64,000 bases of DNA from NCEH01 sp043195135 (GTDB taxonomy: Bacteria; Pseudomonadota; Alphaproteobacteria; Rhizobiales; Xanthobacteraceae), in NCBI RefSeq assembly GCF_043195135.1, contig NZ_JBAFWP010000018.1. One strand, written 5' to 3'. Of this stretch, positions 25,508 to 34,137 are shown piece after piece (within the stretch, counting starts at the first letter, position 1; every line of letters begins with the position of its first letter). Under the pieces are notes generated by a model, which was given only the letters and a program-made list of their open reading frames with translations, was not told the DNA's origin and did not search any database. The translations under genes were made by a program, and so were the position numbers.

Positions 25508-25620
25508 CCCCCTCTCCCCGCCGGGGAGAGGGCTGGGGTGAGGGGCTCGCCCCGCCTGGCCAAACTCCTCACCCTCACCCGGCCCCTATGCGGCCGACCT
25601 CTCCCCAGTGGGGAGAGGTG
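25508..25620. repeat. palindromic intergenic repeat, copy 1
   Basis: The element starts with the hairpin CCTCTCCCCGCCGGGGAGAGG, continues with GCTGGGGTGAGGGG and ends with CTCACCCGGCCCCTATGCGG plus a second hairpin CCTCTCCCCAGTGGGGAGAGG. It is one of two near-copies in the 450-bp gap between rpe and the acyl-CoA synthetase gene. Such REP/BIME-like modules recur in many proteobacterial genomes and can act as transcript ends. Confidence 0.92.
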
Positions 25621-25679
25621 GGCAAACGGGGAAAGCTCCCCCGTCCGCGGGGAATAATTTCCATCCCGCGCCAGCGAAT

Positions 25680-25795
25680 CCCCCTCTCCCCCACGGGGGA
25701 GAGGGCTGGGGTGAGGGGGTGTCGCTCTGCACGTCCAAGCCGCCGGCCCTCACCCGGCCGCTACGCGGCCGACCTCTCCCCGGTGGGGAGAGGTG
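25680..25795. repeat. palindromic intergenic repeat, copy 2
   Basis: The second copy has the same order of parts as the first: hairpin CCTCTCCCCCACGGGGGAGAGG, GCTGGGGTGAGGGG, then CTCACCCGGCCGCTACGCGG and hairpin CCTCTCCCCGGTGGGGAGAGG. The compensating differences within stems (the paired arms stay complementary) suggest that structure is maintained. About 60 bp of unrelated sequence separates the copies. Confidence 0.92.
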
Positions 25796-25936
25796 CAGAC
25801 AAGGGGAGAGGCGCGGACGAGGGACGACGGGCGCATTCATCTTGACGCCGGCCTTAAAAAAACGTTCGATCGTTTCCTATAAAGCCCGGATCGCATCCCG
25901 TCGCGCGGGACGCAGAAGCCGGCGGGAGGAAACATC

Positions 25937-27553
25937 ATGCTGCGCCCGGCCCCGACCTATGACGCCCTCGTGCGCCAGTTCCGCTGGGAGATTCCGGCAC
26001 GCTTCAACATGGGCGTCGCCTGCTCCGATGCCCATGCCACGGGCGAAAATCGCCCGGCGCTGATCTTCGTGGAGGAGAATGGCGCGGTGACGCGCTATTC
26101 GTTCGAGGATCTCGCCGCCCTCACCAATCGCTTCGCCAATGTGCTCACCGCCTGCGGGCTGGCGCGCACCGACCGGGTCGCGGTGTTCCTGCCCCAGGCG
26201 CCGGAAACCGCCATCGCCCATATCGGCGCGTTCAAGGCGGGCATGATCTCGGTGCCGCTGTTCACCCTGTTCGGCGACGAGGCGCTGGAATTCCGCCTGA
26301 ACGCGTCCGGCGCCAAGGTGCTGGTTACGGATCTCGCGGGCCTCGCCAAGCTCCAGCGCATCCGCGACCGGCTGCCCGCCCTCACCCATGTCTTCGTCAT
26401 CGGCCCCGACACGGGCGATGCCGCCACCCTCTCCTTCGACGCCGCGCTCGCCCGCGCGAGCGACCGCTTCACGCCGGTGGATACGGGGCCGGACGATCCC
26501 GGCATCATCATCTTCACCTCGGGCACGACGGGAAATCCCAAGGGCGCGCTGCACGGGCATCGCGTGCTGCTGGGGCATCTGCCCTGCATCGAATTCGTCC
26601 ACCAATACATGCCCCAGCCCGGCGATCTGCATTGGACGCCGGCCGACTGGGCCTGGATCGGCGGCCTGTTCGACGTGCTGTTCCCGAGCCTTTATCTCGG
26701 CGTGCCGGTGCTGGCCCATCGGGCGAAGAAGTTCGATCCGGATGCGGCCATGGCGCTGATGGCGGACCACAAGGTGCGCAACGTCTTCCTGCCGCCGACC
26801 GCGCTGAAGCTGCTGCGGCAGGCGGACGTGCGCCGCCCGGCCGGGCTGAACCTGCGCTCATTGCTCACGGGCGGGGAAACGCTGGGCGCGGAGCTCGGCG
26901 ACTTCGTGCAGGAGCGCCTGGGCGTGGAGGCGCGGGAGATCTACGGCCAGACCGAATGCAATCTGGTGGTGGGGTCCAATTCCCATTTCTTCCCCATCCG
27001 CCCCGGCGCCATGGGCAAGCCCATTCCCGGCCACGATGTCCAGATCGTGGACGATGCCGGCACTGTGCTGCCCGCGGGCGCGGAAGGCCATGTGGCGGTG
27101 CGCCGGGGCGATCCGGTGATGATGCTGGAATATTTCAACAATCCGAAAGCCACGGCGGAGAAATACGCCGGCGACTTCCTGCTCACCGGCGACATGGGCC
27201 GGCAGGATGAGGACGGCTATCTCTGGTATGTGGGCCGCTCGGACGATGTCATCACCTCGGCCGGCTATCGCATCGGGCCGGGCGAGATCGAGGATTGCAT
27301 CCTGCGCCATCCCGCCGTCGCCTTCGTCGCGGTGGTGGGAGTGCCGGACCCGGTGCGCACCGAGGCGGTGAAGGCCTGGGTGGTGTTGAAGGACGGCCAT
27401 GCCGGCAGCGACGCCCTGGTGGCCGATATCCAGCGCCATGTGCGCGAACGGCTTTCCGCGCATGAATATCCCCGGCACGTCGCCTTCACCGACGCCCTGC
27501 CCATGACCGCCACCGGCAAGATCCTGCGGCGCGAACTGCGCGCGCGCGGCTGA
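25937..27553 (+). CDS. AMP-dependent acyl-CoA synthetase
   Basis: A 538-residue adenylate-forming enzyme. The P-loop-like A3 motif is FTSGTTGNPKGALHGH at about 193-208, the A5 motif is REIYGQTECNLVVGSN, the A7/A8 motifs are LTGDMGRQDEDGYLWYVGRSDD and the C-terminal catalytic lysine motif is TGKILRREL. Overall it resembles the medium-chain/propionate-benzoate group of acyl-CoA synthetases (WTPADWAWIGGLFDVLFP). It activates a carboxylic acid to its CoA thioester, but the acid is not predictable. It is monocistronic and convergent with the binding-protein gene. Confidence 0.93.
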   Translation: MLRPAPTYDALVRQFRWEIPARFNMGVACSDAHATGENRPALIFVEENGAVTRYSFEDLAALTNRFANVLTACGLARTDRVAVFLPQAPETAIAHIGAFKAGMISVPLFTLFGDEALEFRLNASGAKVLVTDLAGLAKLQRIRDRLPALTHVFVIGPDTGDAATLSFDAALARASDRFTPVDTGPDDPGIIIFTSGTTGNPKGALHGHRVLLGHLPCIEFVHQYMPQPGDLHWTPADWAWIGGLFDVLFPSLYLGVPVLAHRAKKFDPDAAMALMADHKVRNVFLPPTALKLLRQADVRRPAGLNLRSLLTGGETLGAELGDFVQERLGVEAREIYGQTECNLVVGSNSHFFPIRPGAMGKPIPGHDVQIVDDAGTVLPAGAEGHVAVRRGDPVMMLEYFNNPKATAEKYAGDFLLTGDMGRQDEDGYLWYVGRSDDVITSAGYRIGPGEIEDCILRHPAVAFVAVVGVPDPVRTEAVKAWVVLKDGHAGSDALVADIQRHVRERLSAHEYPRHVAFTDALPMTATGKILRRELRARG

Positions 27554-27569
27554 GGCGGCGCAAATGAAA

Positions 27570-27596
27570 ACGCCCCGCGAGCGGCTCGCGGGGCGT
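27570..27596 (-). terminator. rho-independent terminator of the polyamine-binding protein gene
   Basis: A perfect 12-bp inverted repeat (ACGCCCCGCGAG / CTCGCGGGGCGT) with a 3-nt loop. On the minus strand it is followed by TTTTCATTTG, a short T-run, so it terminates the gene ending at 27628. It lies between two convergent genes and probably also helps stop the plus-strand transcript. Confidence 0.9.
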
Positions 27597-27627
27597 CCCT
27601 GGCTTCAGGCGTGCGAGCCCTCCGGGC

Positions 27628-28737
27628 TCATTTGCCGCGCTTGAACTTGGTCCAGGTCTTGGTCACCACGCGCTGGATATCCATCGGATAAGTGGTGACG
27701 GTGAACAGCAGGTCGAAGGTCGCCTGGTCCGGGTAGATGGCGGGATTCTCCAGGATCGCCTTGTCGATGAACTTCTGCGACGCCAGGTTGCCGTTGGCAT
27801 AGGAGATATAGTTCGAGTTCTTCGCGGCAACTTCCGGGCGCATCATGTAATTGATGAAGGTGTGAGCCTCATCCACATTCTTCGCGTCCTTGGGAATGGC
27901 GAAATTGTCGAACCACATCAGCGCACCCTGCTTGGGGATGGCATAGGCGATCTCGACCGGCTTCTTCTTGGTCTTCTTGGCGGCTTCCGCGGCGCGGGTC
28001 TTGGCCTGGAACACGTCGCCCGACCAGCCCACCGCGATGCAGATGTCGCCGCGGGCCAGCGCATTGATATAGCCCGAGGAATCAAACTTGCGGATGAACG
28101 GGCGCACCGTCATCAGCAGGTCGCCGGCCTTGGCGATGTCGTCCGGGTTCTTGGAATTGGGGTCCATGCCGAGATAGCGCAAAGCGGAGGGGATGACCTC
28201 CTCCGGGCCATCGAGGAAATAGACGCCGCAATCCTTCAGCTTGGAGAGGTTCTCCGGCTTGAAGACGATGTCCCAGGTGTTCAGCGGAATGTCGCCGAGC
28301 CGCTGCTTCACCATGTCCACATTATAGCCGATGCCCGTGGTGCCCCACATGTAGTTCACGGCATAATCATTGCCGGGATCATAGACGGCGAGGCGCTTGG
28401 TGATTTCCGGCCAGGCATATTGCAGGTTCGGCAGCTTGGACTTGTCCAGCTTCTGGAACACGCCCGCCGTGATCTGGCGCTGGAGGAACGAACCGCTCGG
28501 CACGACCACGTCATACCCGGTCTTTCCGGCCAGAAGCTTGGTCTCCAGCACTTCGTTGCTGTCGAACACGTCGTAGCGGACCTTGATGCCGGTTTCCTTG
28601 GTGAAATCCTCCAAGACCGACTCGTCGATATAGTCCGACCAATTATAGACGTTCACCACCTTCTGTTGTGCGAGCGCGGGCATGGCGCCGAAGGCAACCA
28701 TTCCGAACGCCGCGGCAAGGGCAAGGCGACGCATCAT
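27628..28737 (-). CDS. polyamine ABC transporter periplasmic substrate-binding protein (PotD/PotF type)
   Basis: A 369-residue protein with a clear Sec signal peptide (cleavage after MPALA, before QQKVVNVYNWSDYID). The mature part carries the PotF/SpuD signature NVYNWSDYIDESVLEDFTKETG, VDMVKQRLG and the aromatic ligand-site residues typical of putrescine/spermidine binders. No permease or ATPase genes adjoin it, so it either serves a transporter encoded elsewhere or acts as a sensor input. Translation may start at either of two adjacent ATGs. Confidence 0.93.
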   Translation of the reverse strand: MMRRLALAAAFGMVAFGAMPALAQQKVVNVYNWSDYIDESVLEDFTKETGIKVRYDVFDSNEVLETKLLAGKTGYDVVVPSGSFLQRQITAGVFQKLDKSKLPNLQYAWPEITKRLAVYDPGNDYAVNYMWGTTGIGYNVDMVKQRLGDIPLNTWDIVFKPENLSKLKDCGVYFLDGPEEVIPSALRYLGMDPNSKNPDDIAKAGDLLMTVRPFIRKFDSSGYINALARGDICIAVGWSGDVFQAKTRAAEAAKKTKKKPVEIAYAIPKQGALMWFDNFAIPKDAKNVDEAHTFINYMMRPEVAAKNSNYISYANGNLASQKFIDKAILENPAIYPDQATFDLLFTVTTYPMDIQRVVTKTWTKFKRGK

Positions 28738-28901
28738 TATTCTCCTCTGGAAGACCCCGCGAAGCCGTTGCTCGACTTCATGACGCTGAGGCTATTGCGC
28801 CCGCGCCACCGGCTCAACTCCCAAAACGTCGCTTGCTGCCGCACCGCACACGCATTGGCGTCGCACACCCTTGAATTCGCCGCCCCCGCCCTCACATGAC
28901 C

Positions 28902-29108
28902 CTAGGTAAGAACAACGGAAGGCAGCAGCGCCGCCGCGCCGGTGGCATGGTCGAGCAGCACGAAGGCCAGCAGCACCAGCGCCGCCAGGGCGATGAAGAT
29001 GCCGAACAGCACGAACGAAATGCGGCGAGCCACCGCCGACACGTTGAAGAAACCCATCGCCCCCGCGATCATGGAAATCACGAGGAATATGATGGCGTAT
29101 TTGAGCAT
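28902..29108 (-). CDS. DUF1328 small membrane protein
   Basis: A 68-residue protein with two hydrophobic helices (MLKYAIIFLVISMIAGAMGFF and SFVLFGIFIALAALVLLAFVLL), matching the DUF1328/YtjA family usually 50-60 residues long. These are stress-associated inner-membrane peptides without a known biochemical role. The ATG at 29108 matches the usual family N-terminus MLKYA. The tail after the second helix is slightly longer than normal. Confidence 0.85.
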   Translation of the reverse strand: MLKYAIIFLVISMIAGAMGFFNVSAVARRISFVLFGIFIALAALVLLAFVLLDHATGAAALLPSVVLT

Positions 29109-29181
29109 GACCGCACTCCACAGAAGGCTTTCCGCCGTGGAACCACACAGGCCATGCTTTCGTTCCCCCCGAGCGCTCGGC

Positions 29182-29583
29182 TCAGCGCGCATCCGCCCAT
29201 CTGCGGATTTCCTCCTTCAACCGGCGGAAGTCCCAGAAGGCGGCCCCCATCAGGACAAGCGGCACGGCGGCCAGAACCAGCGACGTGGTCTGCGACCAGC
29301 CGACCGCGTTGCGCAGAAAGTCGTAGGCAAGATATGTGGTCAGCAGGGTCAGGACGGCGGCGCCGGATATGTACGTGGCCCGGGTCAGCCGCGCCACGCC
29401 ATAGCCCAGCAGCAAGGCGAAGACGAACGCCAGCCCGAGCGCCCAAAGCCAGGTAAGCCCGAACTGACGCGCGACGAAATTGCCGCCTGATATGCTGAAG
29501 AACACCAGCGCCACCAGCAGCAGAAGGCCGGCGCGCAACCGGAAAATCCAAGGCCGCGCCTGCGGCCCCTCAATGTTTGCCAT
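29182..29583 (-). CDS. small four-helix membrane protein, unknown
   Basis: A 133-residue protein with four predicted transmembrane segments at about 17-33, 42-62, 66-86 and 98-118 and a charged C-terminus (DFRRLKEEIRRWADAR). I do not recognise a named family. It lies 73 bp upstream of the DUF1328 gene on the same strand and diverges from the lipid-kinase gene, so it may belong to an envelope-stress group. Confidence 0.7.
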   Translation of the reverse strand: MANIEGPQARPWIFRLRAGLLLLVALVFFSISGGNFVARQFGLTWLWALGLAFVFALLLGYGVARLTRATYISGAAVLTLLTTYLAYDFLRNAVGWSQTTSLVLAAVPLVLMGAAFWDFRRLKEEIRRWADAR

Positions 29584-29657
29584 TCCCGCAATCCCTATCG
29601 CCCATAGCCAAGCCTTACGCCCGCGGTTTTGATGCCGGCGGCACTCGGAGACAGAAC

Positions 29658-30587
29658 ATGGGGCGAACCCTGGTCGTACTCAATGCAAAAGCCGGCACCG
29701 TGCAGGATCTCGGCGCCGAGCGCCTGCGCCGGGAAGTGGACGAGGCCCTGACCGAGCCGGGCAAGGACGTGGACGTGGTGGTGCTGCAAGGCCCGGAGAT
29801 GATCGAGGCGATCCGCTCCGCCCGCCGCAAGGGCTATGACGCGCTGGTGGTCGGCGCCGGGGACGGCACGCTGAGCTATGCCGCATCCGTGCTCGCGGAA
29901 ACCGACACCGCGCTCGGCGTGCTGCCGCTCGGCACCATGAACCTGCTGGCCCATGACATCGGCCTGCCGCGCGACCTGCCGGGTGCGCTCCAGGGCCTGC
30001 GCGAGGCCGAGCCCATGCGGGTGGACGTGGCGACCCTGAACGGGCGCGCGTTCCACGGCGTTTCCGGCGTCGGCTTCTTTTCCCAGATGGCCCTCGCCCG
30101 CGAGGCGGTGCGGGATTCGCGCGGGCGCATCGTCGGCTGGCTGATGGCGCTCGGCAAGGCGCTCACGCGCTCGGGCCGCCTGTCGCTGGAAATCGAGATC
30201 GAGGGCTGGCGCGAACCCATCGATGCCTATGCGGCGCTGGTGACGAACAATGCCTTCGACGCGCCCGGCTGGCACCGCTCCCGCCTCGACGGCGGGGAAT
30301 TGGAAATCCACATCGCCGAGGAGCGCGGCGCGCTGGCCAAGATTCGCGTCGGCGCCGACCTGCTGGTGGATTCCTGGCGCAACAATCCGGGCATCCATTC
30401 GTTTCGCGCCAAGGCGCTCACCATCCACGCCCCGCGCCGGCGGCGGGCCTGGGTGGCCACCGACGGCGAGATCACGCGCGAGACCATGCCCCTGCACTAT
30501 CGCATCATGCCGGAGGCGCTGACCTTGCTTCTGCCGCCGAATTCCCTGCAGCGGGCCGCGAAAGCCCGCCGCGACGATATCACCTGA
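29658..30587 (+). CDS. diacylglycerol kinase/sphingosine kinase-like protein
   Basis: A 309-residue DAGK-catalytic-domain protein with NAKAGTVQDLG at the N-terminus, the nucleotide-binding GAGDGTLSYAASVL (the family GGDGT motif appears as GAGDGT) and LGVLPLGTMNLLAHDIGLP. The second domain includes ATDGEITRETMPLHYRI, matching the usual xDGE motif. Bacterial members phosphorylate diacylglycerol or related lipids. The Gly-to-Ala change in GGDGT is worth noting but may be tolerated. Confidence 0.88.
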   Translation: MGRTLVVLNAKAGTVQDLGAERLRREVDEALTEPGKDVDVVVLQGPEMIEAIRSARRKGYDALVVGAGDGTLSYAASVLAETDTALGVLPLGTMNLLAHDIGLPRDLPGALQGLREAEPMRVDVATLNGRAFHGVSGVGFFSQMALAREAVRDSRGRIVGWLMALGKALTRSGRLSLEIEIEGWREPIDAYAALVTNNAFDAPGWHRSRLDGGELEIHIAEERGALAKIRVGADLLVDSWRNNPGIHSFRAKALTIHAPRRRRAWVATDGEITRETMPLHYRIMPEALTLLLPPNSLQRAAKARRDDIT

Positions 30588-30605
30588 GCGGCGTCCGGCG
30601 CCGGT

Positions 30606-31343
30606 TCAGCGCGGCTCTGCGTCATAGACGATGGTCACCTGGGCGCGGGCGGTGGTCTCGCCCGCCTGGACCGGCACCGCGCGCGCATCGGCCTTCATCA
30701 TCATCGGCGCGGCCGCGACCGGTCCCATGTCGTGCTGCGGGCTGATGCGGCGAATGCGCACCAGGCGCAGCCCCGCCGCTTCGGCGAGGCTCTGGGCCTG
30801 GGTCTTGGCATCCTCCACCGCCGCCAGGCGCGCCTGCTGCTCGATCGCGCTCGGATCCTGGAGCGCGAAATTAAGGCCGCTGGCCTGATTGGCGCCGGCC
30901 TGCACCAGCTTGTCCAGAAGGGTGCCGAGCTTCGTGAGATCGCGCACCTTCACGTTCACCGTGTTGCGCACTTCATAGCCGGTCAGGCGCGGCGCCTCGC
31001 GCTGGCCCTGCTGGGGGTAGACATATTGCGGCTGGATGGAGAAGCCGGACGTGACCAGATCCTTCGGCTCGACGCCCGCGGCCTGGATGGCGGCGATCAC
31101 ATCCGCCACGCTCTTGCTGTTGCCGGCGAGAGCTTCCTCGGCGGTCTTTCCCACGGTCACGACGCCGGTGGACAGGCTCGCCATGTCCGGGGCGGCACTC
31201 GCCTCGCCCTGCCCGACCACGGTCAGGGTCGCGCGCGACAGGTCCTCCGCGCGCGCCGCCGGCGCCTCGAGGACGGCGCAGACCGCCAGGGCGGCAAGAA
31301 GGCCGCCGGAAAAGACGCGGCGCCAGGACAGGGGAAAGGACAT
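30606..31343 (-). CDS. SIMPL-domain (DUF541) exported protein
   Basis: A 245-residue protein with a Sec signal peptide ending near APAARA and a SIMPL/DUF541 domain: ATLTVVGQGEASAAPDMASLSTGV, LVTSGFSIQPQYVYPQ, YEVRNTVNVKVRDL. These periplasmic proteins form ring- or cage-like oligomers and are linked to oxidative-stress tolerance (E. coli YggE). The ATG at 31343 is chosen because the signal peptide starts there. It is convergent with the lipid-kinase gene. Confidence 0.92.
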   Translation of the reverse strand: MSFPLSWRRVFSGGLLAALAVCAVLEAPAARAEDLSRATLTVVGQGEASAAPDMASLSTGVVTVGKTAEEALAGNSKSVADVIAAIQAAGVEPKDLVTSGFSIQPQYVYPQQGQREAPRLTGYEVRNTVNVKVRDLTKLGTLLDKLVQAGANQASGLNFALQDPSAIEQQARLAAVEDAKTQAQSLAEAAGLRLVRIRRISPQHDMGPVAAAPMMMKADARAVPVQAGETTARAQVTIVYDAEPR

Positions 31344-31460
31344 GGAACGCTCCGCTCGGTGTGTGCACCCCCACAGCACTGTGGGAAGGCGGCGCCAATG
31401 GGGCGAAGCCGCGCTTGTCCCGGTTGTTCACACGGCTAGGGATTGGTAGGACGTTGGCGG

Positions 31461-31536
31461 GGGCCTGTAGCTCAATGGTTAGAGCTGACCGCTCATAACG
31501 GTCTGGTTGCAGGTTCGAGTCCTGCCGGGCCCACCA
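31461..31536 (+). tRNA. tRNA with CAU anticodon, probably tRNA-Ile2
   Basis: A 76-nt cloverleaf with CCA encoded. The acceptor GGGCCTG pairs with CGGGCCC (one T-G pair), D arm GCTC/GAGC, anticodon stem GACCG/CGGTC with loop CTCATAA (anticodon CAT), T arm GCAGG-TTCGAGT-CCTGC. Its D-loop AATGGTTA and T-arm region resemble E. coli ileX, whose C34 is modified to lysidine to read AUA, more than elongator tRNA-Met. The identity (Ile2 versus Met) is therefore likely but not certain. Confidence 0.93.
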
Positions 31537-31882
31537 ATATTTTCAAGTACTTATGTTTTTCGTTTTAGCTTCAGCCACCGAAATGACCACCAAAACACTG
31601 GGACTCCGCCTTCCGTAGCGGCGCGGCGAGGGATCGCCACACGGTTTTCGCGATGGCATTCCCCCGACCGGCCGCGACGAAGCTGCGCGACGGGATCGTG
31701 GCGCGTGAGGCGGCACCGTCAAGGGGCGTGGGCATCCGGTTTCCGGTGCCCCCATTGAATTGCCTCTGACCGGAAACAAAAATACCCCTGACGATGGTGC
31801 TTGCAGAGTTCGGCGTCGGTCGCCGGCGCGTGGAACAAGCCCGCCGCCGCGGCGCCTTGCATGTGAGCTTGGACCGTCCCGG
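31537..31882. other. 346-bp gap after the tRNA with no supported gene
   Basis: I see only very short open stretches without ribosome sites here. Immediately after the tRNA there is an AT-rich patch (31537-31575). No integrase fragment or repeat of the tRNA 3' end was evident by eye. It could be decayed mobile-element DNA, but nothing proves that. Confidence 0.5.
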
Positions 31883-32611
31883 CTAATTCTCGTCGTCATC
31901 GGGGGGAAGGCGGTTTTTCTCCCCATCGGGCGCCGCGCCGTGAACGCCCACGGCAAGGCCGGCGCCGATCCCGCCGCCGGCGGCCATGCCGGCGCCAGAT
32001 CCCTTCTCTCCGGCACCCCGGCGCGACTCATCGCTTCCTCGCTCAGCCTTGCCCTTTGTGCCCGGGCTGGCGGGGCGCGTGGGGCCTTGCATGGGAAGTG
32101 CGAGGTCAGAGGGGATGGGATCAAGATCGAGGGCCTCGCGCACAAAATCCCGCAGCGAGACGACAAGTTCGTGCGTGTGGACGGGGCGGCCGGCCACGAG
32201 TTCGCGCACGGCATGCGCGGCCAGTCGGACCTGATCGTCCGTCCCGAGCAGGATGACGTCCGACAGGGCGGCTTCCACGGCATCGCGCACCCGCCGCGCC
32301 CGCTCCGAGCCAGCGGGCAGCACCATGGCTTCGGTCATCTCGGTGTCGGCCGTCGTCTCACCGCGCAGACGCAAATCGCGCAGATGCGTCGGATCGACAG
32401 CCAGATTGCCCGTGAAGGAGCCGCCGAGCGTCTTGTAGGCGGCAATGAGGGTTTTCAGGCGCTCATTGATCTGACGGTTCATGCGCTCCCGGCGATGCTG
32501 GACGGTGACCATGACCAGCAAGCGAATCCCGACACCGATGAGGGTGAAGAGCGCGAGGCCGATCAGCGTCGCAAACACGCTTTCCCAGGAGCTGAAATCG
32601 ATGTTGCGCAC
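31883..32611 (-). CDS. membrane-anchored protein of unknown function
   Basis: A 242-residue protein. One hydrophobic helix lies near the N-terminus (VFATLIGLALFTLIGVGIRL), a cytoplasmic charged region follows (QHRRERMNRQINERLKTLIAAYKTLGGSF), then a helical middle part and a low-complexity Gly/Ala/charged tail. The GTG start at 32611 is preferred because CGGAGG precedes it; an ATG at 32656 is possible. I recognise no named domain. It is the first gene after the tRNA and is divergent from the next unknown gene. Confidence 0.6.
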   Translation of the reverse strand: MRNIDFSSWESVFATLIGLALFTLIGVGIRLLVMVTVQHRRERMNRQINERLKTLIAAYKTLGGSFTGNLAVDPTHLRDLRLRGETTADTEMTEAMVLPAGSERARRVRDAVEAALSDVILLGTDDQVRLAAHAVRELVAGRPVHTHELVVSLRDFVREALDLDPIPSDLALPMQGPTRPASPGTKGKAERGSDESRRGAGEKGSGAGMAAGGGIGAGLAVGVHGAAPDGEKNRLPPDDDEN

Positions 32612-32869
32612 GATGCCTCCGAAGCTTGTCGCGGCAAACCTACACCCTGAGACCAATGCGCCCTAACGCCCAGGGTCGCATCGGGTCCTTCTTCTCCGCC
32701 GAGCCTGGCAGCAATGCCGACCTCAATCGCCCGCCGGTGCCGCCGCACGTGCAGGCCGCAAGACGTCCGGCGAGCCGGTCGAGAAAACGCGACCGGAAAT
32801 GTTAGAGTGCCCCACGGGTGTTTGTAACGCGACGTCTTCCAACCCCTGCACAGCGCGCGCGGCTTTGCC

Positions 32870-33442
32870 ATGATGACCTTGATAACGATCATCTCCAGCA
32901 CCGAGTTCATATCCGCCGGATTTGGGGCCTTGCTCGGCTCTTTGGTGACCATCGGCATTGCGGTGATCCAGGGCCGCATCGAACGAGCGGTCGTCCTCCA
33001 CCAGGAGTTCTGCTCCGCGCAGATGGCCGACCTTCGGAATTCGGCGTGGAAGTTCAGAAAATCCAATCCCGGGAAACAGCTCTCGGATCATCATTTCACG
33101 GAAGGCGAAGATGCCGAAGCCGCTGCTCTGTGGACGATCATCCGCTTTTATGAGCGGGCCTACGTGCTGCTCGACCAGAACATGGTAAGCAGAAAGACCG
33201 CAACCCGATTGCTGGGGTACCATTTCATCTGGTGGTACAATGCCGCCCTGAAGGACTATCTTGAACTTGACGCCCTCGATACGGATGCGGACCGCCTGTA
33301 TAATTGGGAGGTTCGCCGGACGATCAAGAAGATGAATAATGTCCTGAAGAAATATGCCGGAGATCGTCAATTCAACGCTTGGGCCGACGACGTCGCCCTG
33401 GAACTCTCCAGGCCCCATAAGAGCGGAGCCGGAGAAGGATAA
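32870..33442 (+). CDS. uncharacterised protein with one N-terminal membrane helix
   Basis: A 190-residue protein with a hydrophobic N-terminal segment (FISAGFGALLGSLVTIGIAVI) followed by a soluble helical domain rich in aromatic residues (IIRFYERAYVLLDQNMVS, GYHFIWWYNAAL). The helix-plus-helical-domain style is reminiscent of DUF4760-type proteins, but I cannot confirm it. Base composition is visibly less GC-rich than neighbouring genes, suggesting recent acquisition. It faces away from the other unknown membrane gene. Confidence 0.6.
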   Translation: MMTLITIISSTEFISAGFGALLGSLVTIGIAVIQGRIERAVVLHQEFCSAQMADLRNSAWKFRKSNPGKQLSDHHFTEGEDAEAAALWTIIRFYERAYVLLDQNMVSRKTATRLLGYHFIWWYNAALKDYLELDALDTDADRLYNWEVRRTIKKMNNVLKKYAGDRQFNAWADDVALELSRPHKSGAGEG

Positions 33443-33783
33443 TCGCTCCATCCCCAACCTCGGACGCGACCGCAGATGCGCGTTGGGAACAACCCGAGCA
33501 CCGTCTCCTATCCCGCCCCCTATCCCGTCCCCCTATCCCGCCCCCTCTACCGGGCTCCGGCGGCATCGCAGCGCACCATCTTTTGTTTGAAAATGCGTTT
33601 GAATTTTCTTCGCGGCGGGTGGAACCTAAGGGCCACACGCGCGTTTAAGCCGTGTTGTCCCAGAGGCTCGATACCTGTGGGCACGCACTCCTTTGCTGGC
33701 CAGATTCCGCATTCGCGCCCGCGCGCGAGCGAACGGCTTTTGGCGGCAGGGGAACGGCAAAGCGCGACCTTGGAGGGAATAAG
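33443..33783. other. 341-bp gap with a short C-rich tandem repeat
   Basis: Three tandem copies of a 12-13 bp unit, CTATCCCG followed by C-rich sequence, run from 33508 to 33545. The remainder shows no supportable gene. An AT-richer patch at 33580-33610 could hold a promoter for the small gene downstream, though I see no convincing -35/-10 pair. Confidence 0.6.
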
Positions 33784-34056
33784 ATGCAAACACAATCCCC
33801 AAGTAACGTGTTGCGTCCGCTGCGTATCTTCATTGGCGGGGAAGACCACCATGTCCGCGGCCTGGAGGATGCCATCGGCTTCCTGCATGCCCATGAGGCG
33901 GACGAAGTGGGAGAATATGCCGAGATGCTCCTGGCCCAGATGGAGCACGCCCGCACGCCGGAAATGCGGGCTCGCGCCTGGGTCGCATTCGAAACCTGGT
34001 CCCAGGTGTTCGGGCTTTCGGAGCAACGGTTCGGGGCCTATTCGCACGCCGCCTGA
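33784..34056 (+). CDS. small conserved-looking hypothetical protein
   Basis: A 90-residue protein starting MQTQSPSNVLRPLRIFIGG, with a GGAGGG ribosome site 7 bases before the ATG. The body (EDAIGFLHAHEADEVGEYAE, then TPEMRARAWVAFETWSQVF) loosely resembles the small rhizobial DUF982 pattern of a hydrophobic start, a leucine-rich middle and an AR-x-AF end. That match is tentative. It lies 81 bp before the convergent end of the kdp operon. Confidence 0.65.
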   Translation: MQTQSPSNVLRPLRIFIGGEDHHVRGLEDAIGFLHAHEADEVGEYAEMLLAQMEHARTPEMRARAWVAFETWSQVFGLSEQRFGAYSHAA

Positions 34057-34137
34057 GCGCGCGGCCCCCTCTTCGATATTGCCCGTCACGCCAGCGCGAC
34101 GGGCAGCCGCCCGGTTCGAGGCGGGGAACCCGCGCCC

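Noticed and set aside
25500..25860. CRISPR array
   Set aside because: Only two long palindromic units with internal hairpins and a single non-repeated gap; there are no regular short repeats and no cas genes in the window.
31537..31882. Integrase or recombinase fragment next to the tRNA
   Set aside because: Short frames such as one containing LAEFGVGRRRVEQARR hint at a helix-turn-helix but are too short and lack catalytic residues or ribosome sites.
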